NCBI GenBank assembly: GCA_948567375.1
Contig: OX419760.1
Location: forward strand, 12,152,001-12,216,000
DNA from: Lunularia cruciata
Taxonomy: Eukaryota; Streptophyta; Marchantiopsida; Lunulariales; Lunulariaceae
Direction: 5' to 3'
Length of the DNA: 64,000 nucleotides
The translations under genes were made by a program, and so were the position numbers. Shown here one piece after another: positions 46,113 to 59,291 of the stretch. The notes under the pieces are model-generated. The model did no database searches. It saw nothing but the letters and a program-made list of their open reading frames with translations, and was not told the DNA's origin. Position 1 is the stretch's first letter; each line of letters begins with the position of its first letter.

Positions 46113-46267
46113 GGACGTTCAGCAGGATTTAGATTTGGACGTTTAGTAAGTTATTCAAATCCGTCATATGACGTTTAGCAGGTCATCTAAATCCGTCATA
46201 CGGACGTTTAGCAGGTGATGCAAATCCGCCATATGGACGTTTAGCAGGTTATCTTCATCCGTCACAA
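46113..46267. repeat. 33-bp minisatellite upstream of the homeobox gene, ~4.7 units
   Basis: Units start at 46113, 46137 (first unit shortened to 24 bp), 46170, 46202 and 46235. The consensus is GGACGTTTAGCAGGTTATNN followed by AAATCCGTCATAT. Each unit carries an ACGT core (GGACGTTTAG), a core shared by binding sites of bZIP factors. Confidence 0.9.
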
Positions 46268-46579
46268 GTGAACTCCAAAAAGTTACCCCAACTTTAGGGT
46301 TTCGATAATTAAGGGTATTAATTACGGAACCATTAACCTAGTCGGGTTACTTTGCCTTCATGCTACATTTGGTTCATACTTTGGATAAATTAGATAAATA
46401 CAATATACGCTTATGCTTCGGATATATCTATTACGTCTAAATGATCATAGTTAAGTATCCTAAAATGACTGTTTTTGATTTATTTTATAATATTTTAAGC
46501 CATCTCATTCAAGACATGATATGAAGCTAGAAAGAATTGACTCTTATAAATGACTTTCTTCCGAAAACTATTACGGCTT

Positions 46580-46647
46580 GTGGGAATGAATTGCATCTAA
46601 TAAATACATTACCTTGAATGAATTGCATCCAATAAATACATTACCTT
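46580..46647. repeat. 35-bp tandem repeat, two units
   Basis: GAATGAATTGCATCTAATAA + ATACATTACCTTG, repeated with one change. Confidence 0.85.
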
Positions 46648-46654
46648 GCTACTG

Positions 46655-46790
46655 AAAACTAGAAAAAAAGGAGACCAAACAAACAAACGACAATAGAATG
46701 GACAAACGAGGTAGAATGGAGCTAGATTCCAATAGTATCGAAAGGAGAAATCTGCCCTATCGCACCTAAGAAAATCTACTATGAAAATCA
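46655..46790 (-). mobile_element. Possible old R2-like LINE tail
   Basis: The reverse complement has TTGGAATCTAGCTCCATTCTACC where the family has TTGGGGCTTAGCCCCATGTTACC, and the minus-strand translation YYWNLAPFYLVCPF parallels LYWGLAPCYLFFFSP of the 31-kb tail. Much diverged. Confidence 0.4.
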
Positions 46791-46899
46791 TGAGAAGAAA
46801 TTTGTCTAACATTAGATATAGTCCCCATGATTCAAAAAATTGTGTTATGGGACTAACTTTTGAGCAAAAGGTCTCATAATAAATATATTTCCTCATCAC

Positions 46900-48299
46900 T
46901 ACGAAGACAACTTAGTTACACTTAAATTTCGAGCAAGAAATTGCCTTTTGCACCGACCTGGTTTAGAAGACTTGAATATCGTCAATAATGACGCCATTCT
47001 TTGAGAAATCGAGTAGTTATTTTGATTTTATGATTTTAAGATTTTTGCACTGGGGACACTATTCTCTGCTTACTACAGGGCAATGCAATTTCCGTAAACA
47101 TCATATCATGATATTAAATAACTTAGAAAGTCATGAATGCACATCTCTACAGTCATTTAAATTCTTCTAATAATTGAAGTAGTTTTGTGAGCAAATGCCC
47201 ATAACTATATACCTTGTCCTTCTCATGCGGGAGACAACCAAGCTAAATTAAAGTTTCGAGCAAGAGGTGACTTTTAGCACCCACACACATTGCTCAAAAA
47301 TTTATAAATGTTTTATAAATAAAATAATTTTGTTAGAAATTGTTTTTCCATCATTATCATTCGAAATTAGTAGGTTGTTGTATAATCAACTCTACTAGAT
47401 GGTTTATCAAAATTTTGAATTATTCTAAAAAATAAAATAGAATTTTTATTAGAGATTACTAAAAGTTGCATAGAAACATCAACATCAAATACCAAAAGAA
47501 AAATTTGGAAAAAGAATTGAAATTTACATATTATCTTCTAAAATTACACTTTTGAATTTTCATTAAAGAACTATATATATATATATGAATGAATGCGTCC
47601 TACTTCTTGGCATAAAAATGGGTTGTGCTCTGCATCATGCAACTGCATTTTCATGAGTTAAAAATGGAAAATTCACATAGACTTAACATGTCAAAAACTG
47701 TTTTACTAATAATATAATAATAATTATTATTATTATCAAACCTGAATAATCTTACACATAAGTGAGGATAAAGGACTCCAACTGGTTTTGTGGCTTTGTC
47801 ATGTTTTTAATTATTAATTGCATAAATTTTTGCATATACTGTTGTTTCCAAATGTCTTCATAGTAGTTTGCTAATTATTGCACTGAATTGATATTTTGCA
47901 GTTCTTTTTATATAAATTTGAGAGAAATAAATCCCTATCCTTTAAATAAATATTTTTACTACTAGTAGTATTATGGATAAATATTTTTTAAAAATTAAAT
48001 ATTCAAGAAAGTTCATTCTTTTAAATACATGATTTTCTTGCTCTTTAATAAATTTTTATTTTGAATATCCTATCCTTGTGAAATATGTTGATCATTCTCT
48101 AATTTTCTACTTTTAGTATTGAATGTTGTAAAATCCTTGTAAAATTTCTTATTAATACTCACAATTGTATGCATATTTTTAATTGAATTTCTGGTTGCTT
48201 TATTATAATATTCAATATCTTTTTCTATAGTTATCTATCATGTCATATATACATCCTGTGATAAAAGGGAAATATTTATTTTTTGGAAATTTATCACTG

Positions 48300-48342
<43 letters not shown>

Positions 48343-48695
48343 TGTGTTAATTTGTTAATAAATTATGCTGATTGGGTATAAGGAAATGCAACATCTAGAA
48401 GGCAAAATCGATTATCAAACTTTTATATAAATTTTTATATTTGCAGAACTAGATAAATATATATTGATAACTAATACAAATTAGTGACTCATTCATCAAG
48501 TGTTGATAGAGGAATAAATCAATTGGAGCTCTTATATATTATGTCCTTAATAGAACTTTGTTTATTAGTACAAGTATGTACAAAGTTTTAGTATCTTATA
48601 GAAGGTTTAAAGAAGAGTGTAATCTATAGACTGAGAGCATTTGCATTAACATGTTTCAATGATTAGATATTTTATAATTTTATCATATTGCTTGT
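46900..48695. other. AT-rich stretch, nothing recognised except a microsatellite
   Basis: A (TA)n run lies at about 48302-48336. No supported frame. Confidence 0.5.
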
Positions 48696-49086
48696 TGTAA
48701 AAGACCGAGTAGAGAAACATGAGAATAGTAAATAAGAATAACATGCACATTCAAGTTTGGAAGTGAGGTAAATTACAAATGACTAGCATGAGCTTGAGCT
48801 TTAGGATTTATAGTGAAGCAATACAAGGCTTTTCAGAGTTGCTTTCTTGGAGTGTAAACTAAGTTAGCCAAGAAACTTCCAAGGAAATTTCCCTCTAGAC
48901 GTAGTCAATTTGGCATACACACTAAAGTAACCAATTCTTGATGTGTACTATATACGATCCTTGGAAGGTACCTAGAAGTTTTCCATCAAGAGACTTACTA
49001 GGTGTTTTTAGAATATTTTTACAATTCTTAGCTATATTTGGATTATTTTACTAACTCATTAGTCTTTGCAAACTCCATATATTACA
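48696..49086 (-). repeat. Solo LTR of the element B family, minus strand
   Basis: Its reverse complement begins TGTAATATATGGAGTTTGCA (element B: TGTAACAATATGGAGTTTAC), keeps the AAGCTCAAGCTCATGCTAG stretch, and ends ..GGTCTTTTACA. At ~391 bp it is shorter than the ~480-bp LTRs of element B. Confidence 0.8.
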
Positions 49087-49586
49087 CTTTACATGGTTAT
49101 ATAATTTTAGCAATGTAATTGTTCTTCATTTGCAAGGAGAGTATTTGAATTAAATTCTTGTAAGTATTATTCATTGCATGATATTATTGTAATCCACTTC
49201 ATATCAATAATGCTTCTAATACTATCATGAGGAGTTGATAGTATATAACCTTAGTTAATTTAAGGGAAATTTATAAGTAGTAGATTCAATAACAACTCAA
49301 ATAGTTTCATAGCTCTTTTAATCACATATCTTGATTATAATTTACAAAAAATAATAATGATATAAATATTATCATTTATTTTTAATATTATAATTATAAT
49401 TTACTAAAAATAATAATTATATAAGGAATATCATTATTTTTCATATTAGACTATAACCTACTTTATATTCTTCAAATTTTAAACGATAACTTTGCTGAAA
49501 TTTGTTGTATATTTAATCAGACTCAAATTTTTATGATTAATTTCAAAATTTAGGTAAAAATTTATTTTATTCTTGAGAAATGTATA

Positions 49587-49881
49587 ATAATTTTTTTTCA
49601 TATATTCTCAAGTTTTTGGGATTTGAATTGATATGCAAATTTATTTATGTCTTAATAATTTTAAGGTTATGATGTTGGACCACCATTATTGTAACTGTAA
49701 CCAATTGAGAGAACAATAGTTCAACATTAAATAATAATTTTCTAATATATTCTCAAGTTTTTGGGATTTTAATTTATTTGAAAATTTATTTATGCCTCAA
49801 TAATTTTAAGGTTTTGATGTTGGACCACCATGGTTGTAACTGCAACCAATTGAGAGAACAAATAGTTTGATGTTAAACAAT
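49587..49881. repeat. Tandem duplication, ~145-bp unit, two copies
   Basis: TATATTCTCAAGTTTTTGGG, AATAATTTTAAGGTT.TGATG, TTGGACCACCAT..TTGTAAC and CCAATTGAGAGAACAA occur in both halves, 145 bp apart. Confidence 0.9.
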
Positions 49882-52800
49882 GTATTATATATATATAGCT
49901 AAACTTATTATAATGATCAAGAGTTTCATTTATCTCTAAACTTGCATATGAACTATGAGATTCAAAGTGCATTTCTTGTAAATTTGTGGTCTGAGTGATA
50001 AGATATAAGAGAAGTGAAAAAAATTTGTTTGTCAACTATCAAATCCTTATGAGAGGGAAATTTTCTATGATAGAAGCTTCCATAGTAAAGGTAGATTATT
50101 TGAGATTAAATAGCACCAATTAATTATCATTAATTAGTTAATGTGTACTTTATGATGAAAAAAAGAGACATTTACCAAATGAAAGTGAAGTAGAGTAAAT
50201 TAAGAGTATAGCTATGCTGGAAGTATATAAAGCAAAGGTATAATTTTGAGTAAGTAGAGTAAATTGAGATCCAACTAGTTATGGCAAAAGTTCATTGTGC
50301 AAAGGTAGTATTCAAATGGATATAAATTGGCATTACTTCAAGAATACATGAAGATATCATTGTAGGTGTGGTTATAAAATTATGAATAGGATAAAATATA
50401 TAACTTCTATATATCATACTAGTAAAGGCTATAGATAATTTTGAAATTTAACTTGATGTTCTTATTGTACTATGATGCTTAAAAATAAGAGTGACATAAT
50501 AAAAAAAGGAAGTAACAAGAAGATTTAATTTAATAATTCTCCCATGTCTTAAACCTAAAAGGAAATATTTAATTTTGACACATCACTTTGAAAGCAATAA
50601 TAAGAATACTTAGAAGAACAATATAAGAAGTAAGAAAGCTAATTAGGAATATTATCAATTGATAAATTTAAAATTATCATTTTAAAAGAATAAAGATAGA
50701 ATATTAGACACTATTTATTTATCACCACTAAGAAAGGAAAACTTTGAACAAAGAAATGAAAAATTCAGTTCAAGTTTGAGAATTTTAGATTTGATTAGTT
50801 TTTCACTTGTAGAAATCAGAGGAATTGGAAGAGAACTTGACAAAATTTATGAGCATGAAATTCAGTCCTTGGTTGAGAATTATAGATTATAGTTTTCTAT
50901 GAAATAATTAAAAAAATCAAAGAAATTGAAGAAGAAACTAGAGAATTTATATAATTTATAGTTAGTTACGGATTCAAAGATATATCGAATTTCTTTTTGT
51001 AGCTTGAGATTTTGTGGTTGAAACGGGATAACAAGAGATTGGTGCTCAAATGTTTGGGTTTATATTAAGTTGTAAGTGATTGGATTGAGATCTTGAGGTT
51101 TTAATTAAGATCAAGATTGGTGCTATGATTAAGATTATGCTTAATATATCTTAGACACAAGATCTATGACTTCCACTTAGAGCTTTCTTTCTCTCTTTGA
51201 GTGTGATCTACATTACATTGAAGGTGTGATATAGATAAACACTTTTCATAATCTAATTTACTTTTCATAACACTCATTTTTAATAACCCTATCTTTTATT
51301 TTCATCTTAGGTTCCTTTTATATTTATACATAGTATTGGATCTTTATATGCATCTTCTCATCTCCTAGATGTTTCTTTTTCATTCGGTATTACAAGAACT
51401 TAAGAGTCTACCGTCGTTGATATTTCTAATCTACCAACTCCTCCTTATGGATAATCCAGTATTTCTTTGTAGTTTTAATCATTAATTAATAGTTCTTATG
51501 TCCTATGATGATTCATTTTGATTCTTTATTACAAGGACTTAAGAGATTACCAAGATGATATTTCTTATCTACCACCTCATACTTATGATGTACAATCAGA
51601 TATATACTTTGGTTGACAATCTATCTCATCCATACAACTTAGGTTCACTTTGATGGAATCTTTTCATCCTATCTACACACTTCTCACCCTTATCTTTGGA
51701 GAACATTTGGAGAACACTTTGCTAGTTGATACCTCCATATTTGTCTTTACTTTTATTGCATCATCATTTGAGTATGGCTCCTTTCTATGGCAAGTTCTTG
51801 TTTCCTTAGGACTATATTATTGTATTATCACTTCCACAACCACTCCTTATTGTGCATCCATAGATCCTACCTCTTCCCTCTGCTCATATTGTCTTGCTTG
51901 GATTTATCTTTGGTGAGTATAGGATAAGCATACCATAAAGGGATATCCAAATATCTACAAGTGAGAGTAAACATCATATCTCATCCCATTCCTCAAATCC
52001 TCTATGGACACCCATCTTTTTGTCAAGGCTTAACAAATTTTTTCTCATGGTTACATTCTCTTTATCCTATCTAGTCTTTCTTTCTTGGCCTAAAAATATA
52101 TGTATACCACAATACCAATGTCATGACATCACTTAATAGACTTCATACTCTTTATACTACTACATGTTATTCTTTTGGACAATTGTGTGATAAATGTTTT
52201 CTCTTTAATTTTACTAGTGCTTGTTTTACGATGGACCTTACCTCATGCAAACCTATGGAAATGCATCACAATATTTAGAGATTATATCTTGGATTCATAG
52301 GTTTTGTGAGAAAAATGGCCATTTTATTTAAATGATTATAACTAATAGGCACATGAAAAACCAGTAGGTTTGCTTATTCTCCGTTGTTCATATACTCAAG
52401 AGAATGGTCAATTTTTTCAGTCCTTGATAAAGGAATGGTAGACTTTGGAAAAAAGAATATAAATGTGCAACCTAGAGACTCTCACCTACTAGACCAACCA
52501 TCTTTTCTAGTCTCCTTTCCACTAACACTTTGATTATATTAAAGAGGTTATGTCCTATTGACACTTATGTCCTTCCTTGTTTCCTCCAATGGCTTATAAA
52601 ATGAGAAGGAAACAAGTGAACAAAGGCTAGAAGTACATAATAGAGAGGAGGAGGAGCACAACCCAAGCAAAGAAAGGAACCACTTATTATAGAAAAGGAA
52701 GCAAGTGCATGAAGAATGGGGCAAGAAAGAACACAATTGAAAGAAAGGAAAAAAATGATTGAGAAAGAAAAGACCACCAGCATAGAGAACGAGAGTGACT

Positions 52801-53192
52801 TATAATAACAGTATACATGTGCTTGGAAAACAATACTTGGTAATGTTGACCATGTGAATAATTGTATTCAGATTGTGACCAAGCTGATAATAGTGTGAGC
52901 TTTTTCTACTAATAAATTTGGTTGTTTAAAGAAAATTAAAGCAGATGGTTTAAGAAATGCATGAAAATTGAAGGGTGGAGGTAGCCAAAGCAATACATCT
53001 TGGTTCTTTAGAGGTTATCCATAAGGAGTGAAGTCCATAACTTCCTTCCCAAATGAAGATCTACAACTTTTGGAGTGCTCTTTTCCTCATGGATTACTCC
53101 ATGCTCCATGTTTCTTTGTAGGTTTACTGTTTGGTTTGCTTTTTAAGCATATATATGAGCATCTCGTATTAGTTATCCCAATTTCATATTCT
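49882..53192. other. AT-rich stretch, no gene recognised
   Basis: Within it, 51380-51455 and 51520-51595 are two diverged copies of one sequence (TATTACAAGAACTTAAGAG.., ..CTTATGGAT/CTTATGATG). The small open frame 51650-51916 has no recognisable motif. Confidence 0.5.
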
Positions 53193-53197
53193 CATTT

Positions 53198-53953
53198 TGT
53201 AATACAAATAGCTAGATATATTATCTAGAGGTAAAAATTAACTTGGTAATATTTGGAAGGATGTTAGGTATGATGGCCTAGGTAGATCAGATAGAGGTGT
53301 CACAAAAGAGCACTTTTACTAATAGAGTAGGAGCCAAAAATAGCCTAAAAATGTAATACCAATAGCTAGACATATTACATGGAGGTGAAAATTGGCTTTG
53401 TAACATTTGGGAAGATGTTATATAGATAATGGACTAAGTAAATCAGATAGAGGTATCACCAAGATAGTACTTCTACTAATAGAGGAGAAGTTGAAAATAA
53501 CCTCAAAACTTTAGTCAATTTTGGAGACTTAAACATATGAGTTAAGCCTAAAAAATGTGCAGATTCACCCCTCCCCCAACATAGAAAAGGCATTCCCTCC
53601 CCCCAAGTTTGTCTCATTGAGAGCTTTCTAACGGTACCTCACCCATGTGATTATGAGATTCTATAAGAAGATTCTTTGAATATTCCCTCTGGTCAAACTT
53701 GTTTGACCAATTAGATAGGACAAGGACCAACACGTCACACATCAAGGCAACTAATCTGAGGGTGGAGCTCACTGACATACCACCAATCCATATATCTGAT
53801 CGAAGGGTGGAGTTTCTTTTGAGTGGATCCTCTTTGCTACATACTAAAGAGATGATGCTCCTTTGGGGCAGCGGAGGATTGAGTGTGAAGCTTGTGTTTC
53901 TTTTCTTGTGTTTCTCTTGAGGTCTCTTATCCTTGGAAGATTGGAAGATTACA
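53198..53953 (+). repeat. Solo LTR of the A/C family with duplicated 5' part
   Basis: 53352-53953 is a full-length LTR relative (TGTAATACCAATAGC to GGAAGATTACA). It is preceded by another copy of the first ~150 bp (53198-53351), joined at a run of A. Flanks cattt (53193-53197) and tattt (53954-53958) fit a target-site duplication of the whole unit. Confidence 0.75.
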
Positions 53954-53958
53954 TATTT

Positions 53959-54954
53959 CTTGTTTTTCTTCAATACATTGCCTTTGTTCTATTACCTCTC
54001 AAAGATGCATGTTTGTTTGGTACATCCAATCAGAGGGCATAGGAAATCCTTAGGGTTTTACCACTTTCCTAACTTTTCTATGTTTTGTATTCCATACTAT
54101 TTGTTTATACTTACAATATCTTTCTTAATATATTTTTCCACATATCAAATTTCTTGTGATTATTCTTGGAGGCTATGGCAGTTTTGCCCACGAGAGTCTT
54201 GGTCTTATAGCTCTTAAGGATCTACATAGATATAGAGTTGTTTAAGAGATCACGTGGTGTGTAGAACACTTCTACTACATCTACCAAATATACCCTTAGA
54301 ACCATCATCATGAAGGGCAAGGAGAACCATTATGGACCACATCTATCTGATGCATCAATTCTTTCAACATTATAGATTTTTGTGCATATTTACAACCATT
54401 TTGATGTTCTTCTTCTAGAGGCCTTCAGTTTTGCACACCACATTCCCCATATATTTGAGAGAGAGAGAGAGTCTTGGTCACCCTAGTAGTACTGAAAGGT
54501 CCCCATGTCTTCCCCGTCTTCCAAATATACCCATAGAAGACCTTTATCATAAGGCGTTTCAAATTCAGTCTTCTCACTTCCCATAAATATCCCGTAAAAA
54601 AGTTTACAAGAAGTGCTAAAATACCACAAGGGAACACTGAAGTTTTACAGGGCAATACGGTTATGTTACTCGTAAAAATTGACGTATACCTATAGCCCAT
54701 AAAATTGGACGAGTCATTTTTTTTGCGGCCCTTCAAAGTGAACGAGGATCCAGACTCCCCTAGAACCCCCCTAATAAATTTCGGCCGAAAATTTCCACCG
54801 CGAATATGTTATTGTCTGTTGAACTTTTGAGGGAGTAATAATTGAAAACCCCCTAGTTCTCTTACCTGTACCCATAAATTTTTGTACGAGTTTAGCGTAT
54901 TATTTCCCGTAATTTCGGAATTTGAAACCCCCTAGTTTAATGATAAGATAATTC
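53959..54954. other. Intergenic, nothing recognised
   Basis: Short frames only; a GA microsatellite lies at 54460-54472. The string ACCCCCTAG recurs three times between 54765 and 54935, with no known meaning. Confidence 0.4.
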
Positions 54955-55031
54955 TTTGCTTTGCTCTTGCACGGCTTGATTGATGGGGTCTTCCTATCCT
55001 TTGTGTTTCCTACGCGGTCGCCTTTCTCACT
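54955..55031 (+). mobile_element. R2-like LINE tail, truncated, plus strand
   Basis: TTGCACGGCTTGATTGATGG, GGTCTTCCTATCC and CTACGCGGTCGCCTTT match the 3' end of the family (39192-39241). Confidence 0.8.
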
Positions 55032-58000
55032 TTGCTTTCGTGGTTATTTTGATTTCCTATGGCGGAGAGCGTTTCCCTTCTTCACCGTAGCCTTTGTGCG
55101 CTCGGTGTTCTTTTGCACTTATGAGTGCCCTGTCCTCCTTCCTTGTGTGTACTAAAAACAATAAAAGATAAAATTTGATCCATAAAAGTTGAGGGTATAA
55201 TCATCCATTCACCTCCGGTTGAGTTTCCCTACTACATACTAGTCTTTTGATTTAATCGATTCTCCTGTGGAAGGGAGGACATCATAACAGTCTGGTGTTA
55301 TGATATATGTCTCAGATACTACGACAGTAATACGAATGCATTCTGATCGCTGACTACAGTATGTGGGTCAGGTTTCAGCTCCAGTTAGAAAACTGCAATG
55401 CTCCTTAGTTAGCACAGGGGTTTCAATTTCAATCTTACTGCTCTGTTGGTACGATGCACGTTCCGTACTGAAGAAGGGCCTGAATTGCTGCAGTTAAGAG
55501 GGGAACACGCTTGGAAGGAGGAGTTCAACTCATGGAGGAACAAAAAGGTGGTGGGTCCTGTACAATAAATGGACATGGTGATATGGAGTACAGTTCTGCT
55601 AACAATAAAGACCCTTAAGAGGTAAGCATACAAGCCCAAGAGAGAGTAAGGAGTATAATCCGGACATTTCAAAATTAGGGTGGCGATAACTATCAGTGAA
55701 ATGACATGACAATTGCAGATGATTAGATTCAGCTTCATAATGACACTTAAATATTCATGTCAGGTATTATAAATGCTCAGATACGCATTCAATGTTTCGT
55801 GAGGATCCACCATCTCGAACCAGAAGGTCGATTCCTTGCTCTGTTCTCGAGTCTCCAGAGCCGTCTGGCCCTTGACTTTTCTCGCCCATCATGTAAACCC
55901 CAGGATGTTACCTCCGGCTTACATGTATCCTCTAACTTTACTGTATTCCTCCTACTGTCCCACAATCGTGTATCATAAATCCCTGGCTTGGACTTGTCCA
56001 TTCTAAATCCCAACGAACAACATGAATCGTTATGGCTGATGGTACCAGGCCGAAGAAGAGTGCTACAACTCGAGGAGCTAATCCCTGACTCAGATGTCGA
56101 AGACTCGGCCTAGGGAACAAACCAGAAGGAAAAACGTATCCCCAACTTATACCGAACTTGCTGGAATTCAGAGAGCGAGGTGGAGGACATGAGATCTAGC
56201 TTTACTTTTATGTTTCCCTGTATATCATGTCAAGCTCGGAACATTAGCTTTAACCGCTAACGGGAACGCGTGATTACCCGTAGCTTGGGATACGGCAACA
56301 ATTAATCACACCCTTTTTGGCTTATTTCCATGAAAGCTCTCAATTTCCCTCCAAGGCCGACTTCCTTCTTCACATTATAGGCCACAAAGACTGCAGTGCG
56401 ATTGAGGTGAATCTACTTTCTATGAATCACTTTGAAGTAGAGTGCAAATATTGTAGCCTTGTCCCCTTTTTCGTTGTTTGCTGAACCTAAAGCAGAAATA
56501 TTTATTCGGACTTAGCAACTTCCATCCTTTCGCGAACTGAAGTGCTCATCTACAGTCTGGTGGCTTTACTGTTTTCTTTTTCAGGCCTTGAAAGGTTTTT
56601 CTCTTTGGTGCTAAGGGGTCCTTTTGAACAGAGAATCATCTAACTCTGACCATTCGTATGTATCGGGGCTCATAGTTGGTTTAAGCAATCATACTCAATC
56701 GAGGCATTCCACCAAGCAAGTCATCATTATACATACGCGCGTATCATCATATATAGTAATGAGTTCGGGTGAGAATGAGTCCTCCTTTAATCCAATGGAA
56801 GGTAAGCTTTGACCTGCTCGTATGATGACCGATATTCTCGTTTGCGTCCGCAAGATCTACATCATTCTTGCCGTTTTCTTTACCCTCTTTGAGATCTGCT
56901 ATCATGTGCATGCGCATGTCTATGGAACACACCTCAGACGTGGAAGATACTCTTACTGCCAGATATCTTTACTTCTTTTTCTTTGTTTATACCTCAAGGA
57001 GCATTTCATATGATCAAGTTCGACAGTCCGAAAAGCTTTCGTTCTACGCGTTCGAGGATTAGTATGTGTGGTCTATATTGTAGATAAACAAGGCGTGAGA
57101 AGAGGGACAAGAATAGAGGCTTATCCTCTGGTTTGACCAAATTCAACTCATCATTGACAAGTCCTGAGATCGCCACCAGTTTGGCTAACACAATTTTCTA
57201 TGTCACTGTAGCCACTTGCAGTATTCAGTGAATTCACGAAAAAAAGATAACGAACTTGATTGCTCTGTTCTAGTGCAATCAGTTCTCGAGCAATCAGTTC
57301 AGAGGTTGGTTGGGGAAGGATTCGCTCCATGGTCTTTCGTGGCATCTCTAGCAGTTGATGATCGTTGTTGGTTATCTTTTCAAGGCAATGAAGTCGTTCT
57401 TACTCGAAGGGACGATGTTCGAGGATTATAAGCACATTGTACAGACATTTCGAATCCTACCATTTTTCACTCACCCAAGAGTTCAGTCAGGTAAATTGAA
57501 ATATTTTGGTCTCTCACATGCACTACAGGAGCCTAGCCTAGGGTGTATTAGTCTTCGAAGTTAACTCGTCAGCAATACTACTTTGATGCGCATGTTCAAC
57601 TTTGATGCACAACCTTCCAATCCTCTGCAGAGTTTCCAACTTTTCATTCTTTTGCAGGTGGCTATTTTATATATTAATATCTCCTAAGGTCTGGTAGGTG
57701 TGGTGTTTCAGTATTTGGTAAGAAACACTTGAGTGAAAACTTTCGAACATCTCACTCATGTGTTGGTGTGGATGGGTTGAGATAGTTTTGGTGAGCACCG
57801 ATCACGCTGTTTGCTTCATTTGATGATTTCCAGACGATGACTCGGCTGTGTGGTCGCGCAACGAACGAACGCAGCGCAGCAGACTATCTTTAAGGCCCTA
57901 CCCACCAGTCATGAGCCATCTCCGCTATGTCAGATATGTTCATGCAGAAGAAAAAGGTTATAAATCCCCGTACCAAGAAACCATTTGGAGCAACTTAAGA

Positions 58001-59291
58001 ACAATTAACTCGCAACCATCCGTGCAATTTCAGTTGATGGATCTGACAACTTGTACAGGAAATCTTCTTTAGACAGACTCGTAACCTTTGTGGTCATCTG
58101 CATTTCTTCTAAGTGGAGACATCAATATATGGAAAGATAGAGCGACCTTGAGAAAAACCCTTCCCGTGTGAGTGGTTTGAAGGCTAGAAGAGCTAGTCTC
58201 ATTTATCCATTGCTATGGATGTAGGAGTATTCAATTTACTTCTTTGATGTACTAAGAGCATGAAAACATTCGGCGTCCAGTGGATGTGGTCGGGGCGTTC
58301 GCCAAAGATGTTTAGGGCCAGCTATGTCAAGGCCGGGCTACGTAAAATCGGCCTTAGGCTCTCACAAGCCTTACTTGTTTGTGCATGGTCTCCGAAGTCT
58401 CAACCCAACCTCCATGCAACTGCCACACATAAGGAAAAAGTTTAAGACCACTGGGTCTAAAGAATGTTCGATAAATAGGATCCTGGTGCTCAAAAGAAGG
58501 CGGCAGACGCAGCATACCGTGCACTAACGCTATACAGACTTCTGTGACCGTGACATTTGACATCGCTCAACTGTTTTATTCCTTCATCTTGGCTCGGAAC
58601 GAAGACAATTTCTGACGAAGGACTTTACCAACAAGTTCGTACCTGGTGCAAGGTTGGTTAAAAGATGGCAACCTGACTCAAACAGTTAACGCCGATTATA
58701 CAGTGAGAAGATGGTGTGCACCCACATTGCATATACAGTGAAAGTAGATATACACCAATACACAATCCAGAGGGGCTGTCGCCTTTTAGGAGTATCGATA
58801 TATAGTTTTTTACTGTTGATGAAAATCTTCATCATTAGAATGTGGAAGAACAATAAACGAATGAAACAGGATGTGGATGCTTTCTTTGGATTCGGCTCAA
58901 AGGAAACACGAAGCCATAGCGTCAACCATCATATTCAAAGTCCATATCCACAACAACATAAGGGATTCCTCGCTGATAGACATAGAATTCGATTGCAGTG
59001 CCAGTTAAGAAGAGTCGTAGTGGTGAGAACTATTCTAAAAACCATTAGGACTCCATGGCATCTCGGATCAGTGACAATCTGGACATTGGTAAGATGGGTG
59101 ACAGTAAGTTCTGAAGATTAAAAGTGATAGGTCAATCACATTATACGTCAGACCTAAAGTTTCAGCTCAACTTCCACCCTGAGGTGGTAGAACCAATTTA
59201 CCCTCCGGGAGAAGTAGATATCCTCTTTCTTTAATCTCAGATCTCATCCTGGAAAACCTCTCTATTAGTGCAAAGAGGCAAGGTTCTCAAT
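55032..59291. other. Higher-GC intergenic region, no gene recognised
   Basis: Composition resembles that around the real genes to the right, but open frames (up to ~136 codons, e.g. 58711-59121) overlap in several frames and show no family motif. Unrecognised exons or non-coding transcripts could be present. Confidence 0.35.

Noticed and set aside
55789..56013. Arg-rich 74-codon frame on the minus strand
   Set aside because: No conserved motif, and the opposite strand is open over the same bases. Not supported.
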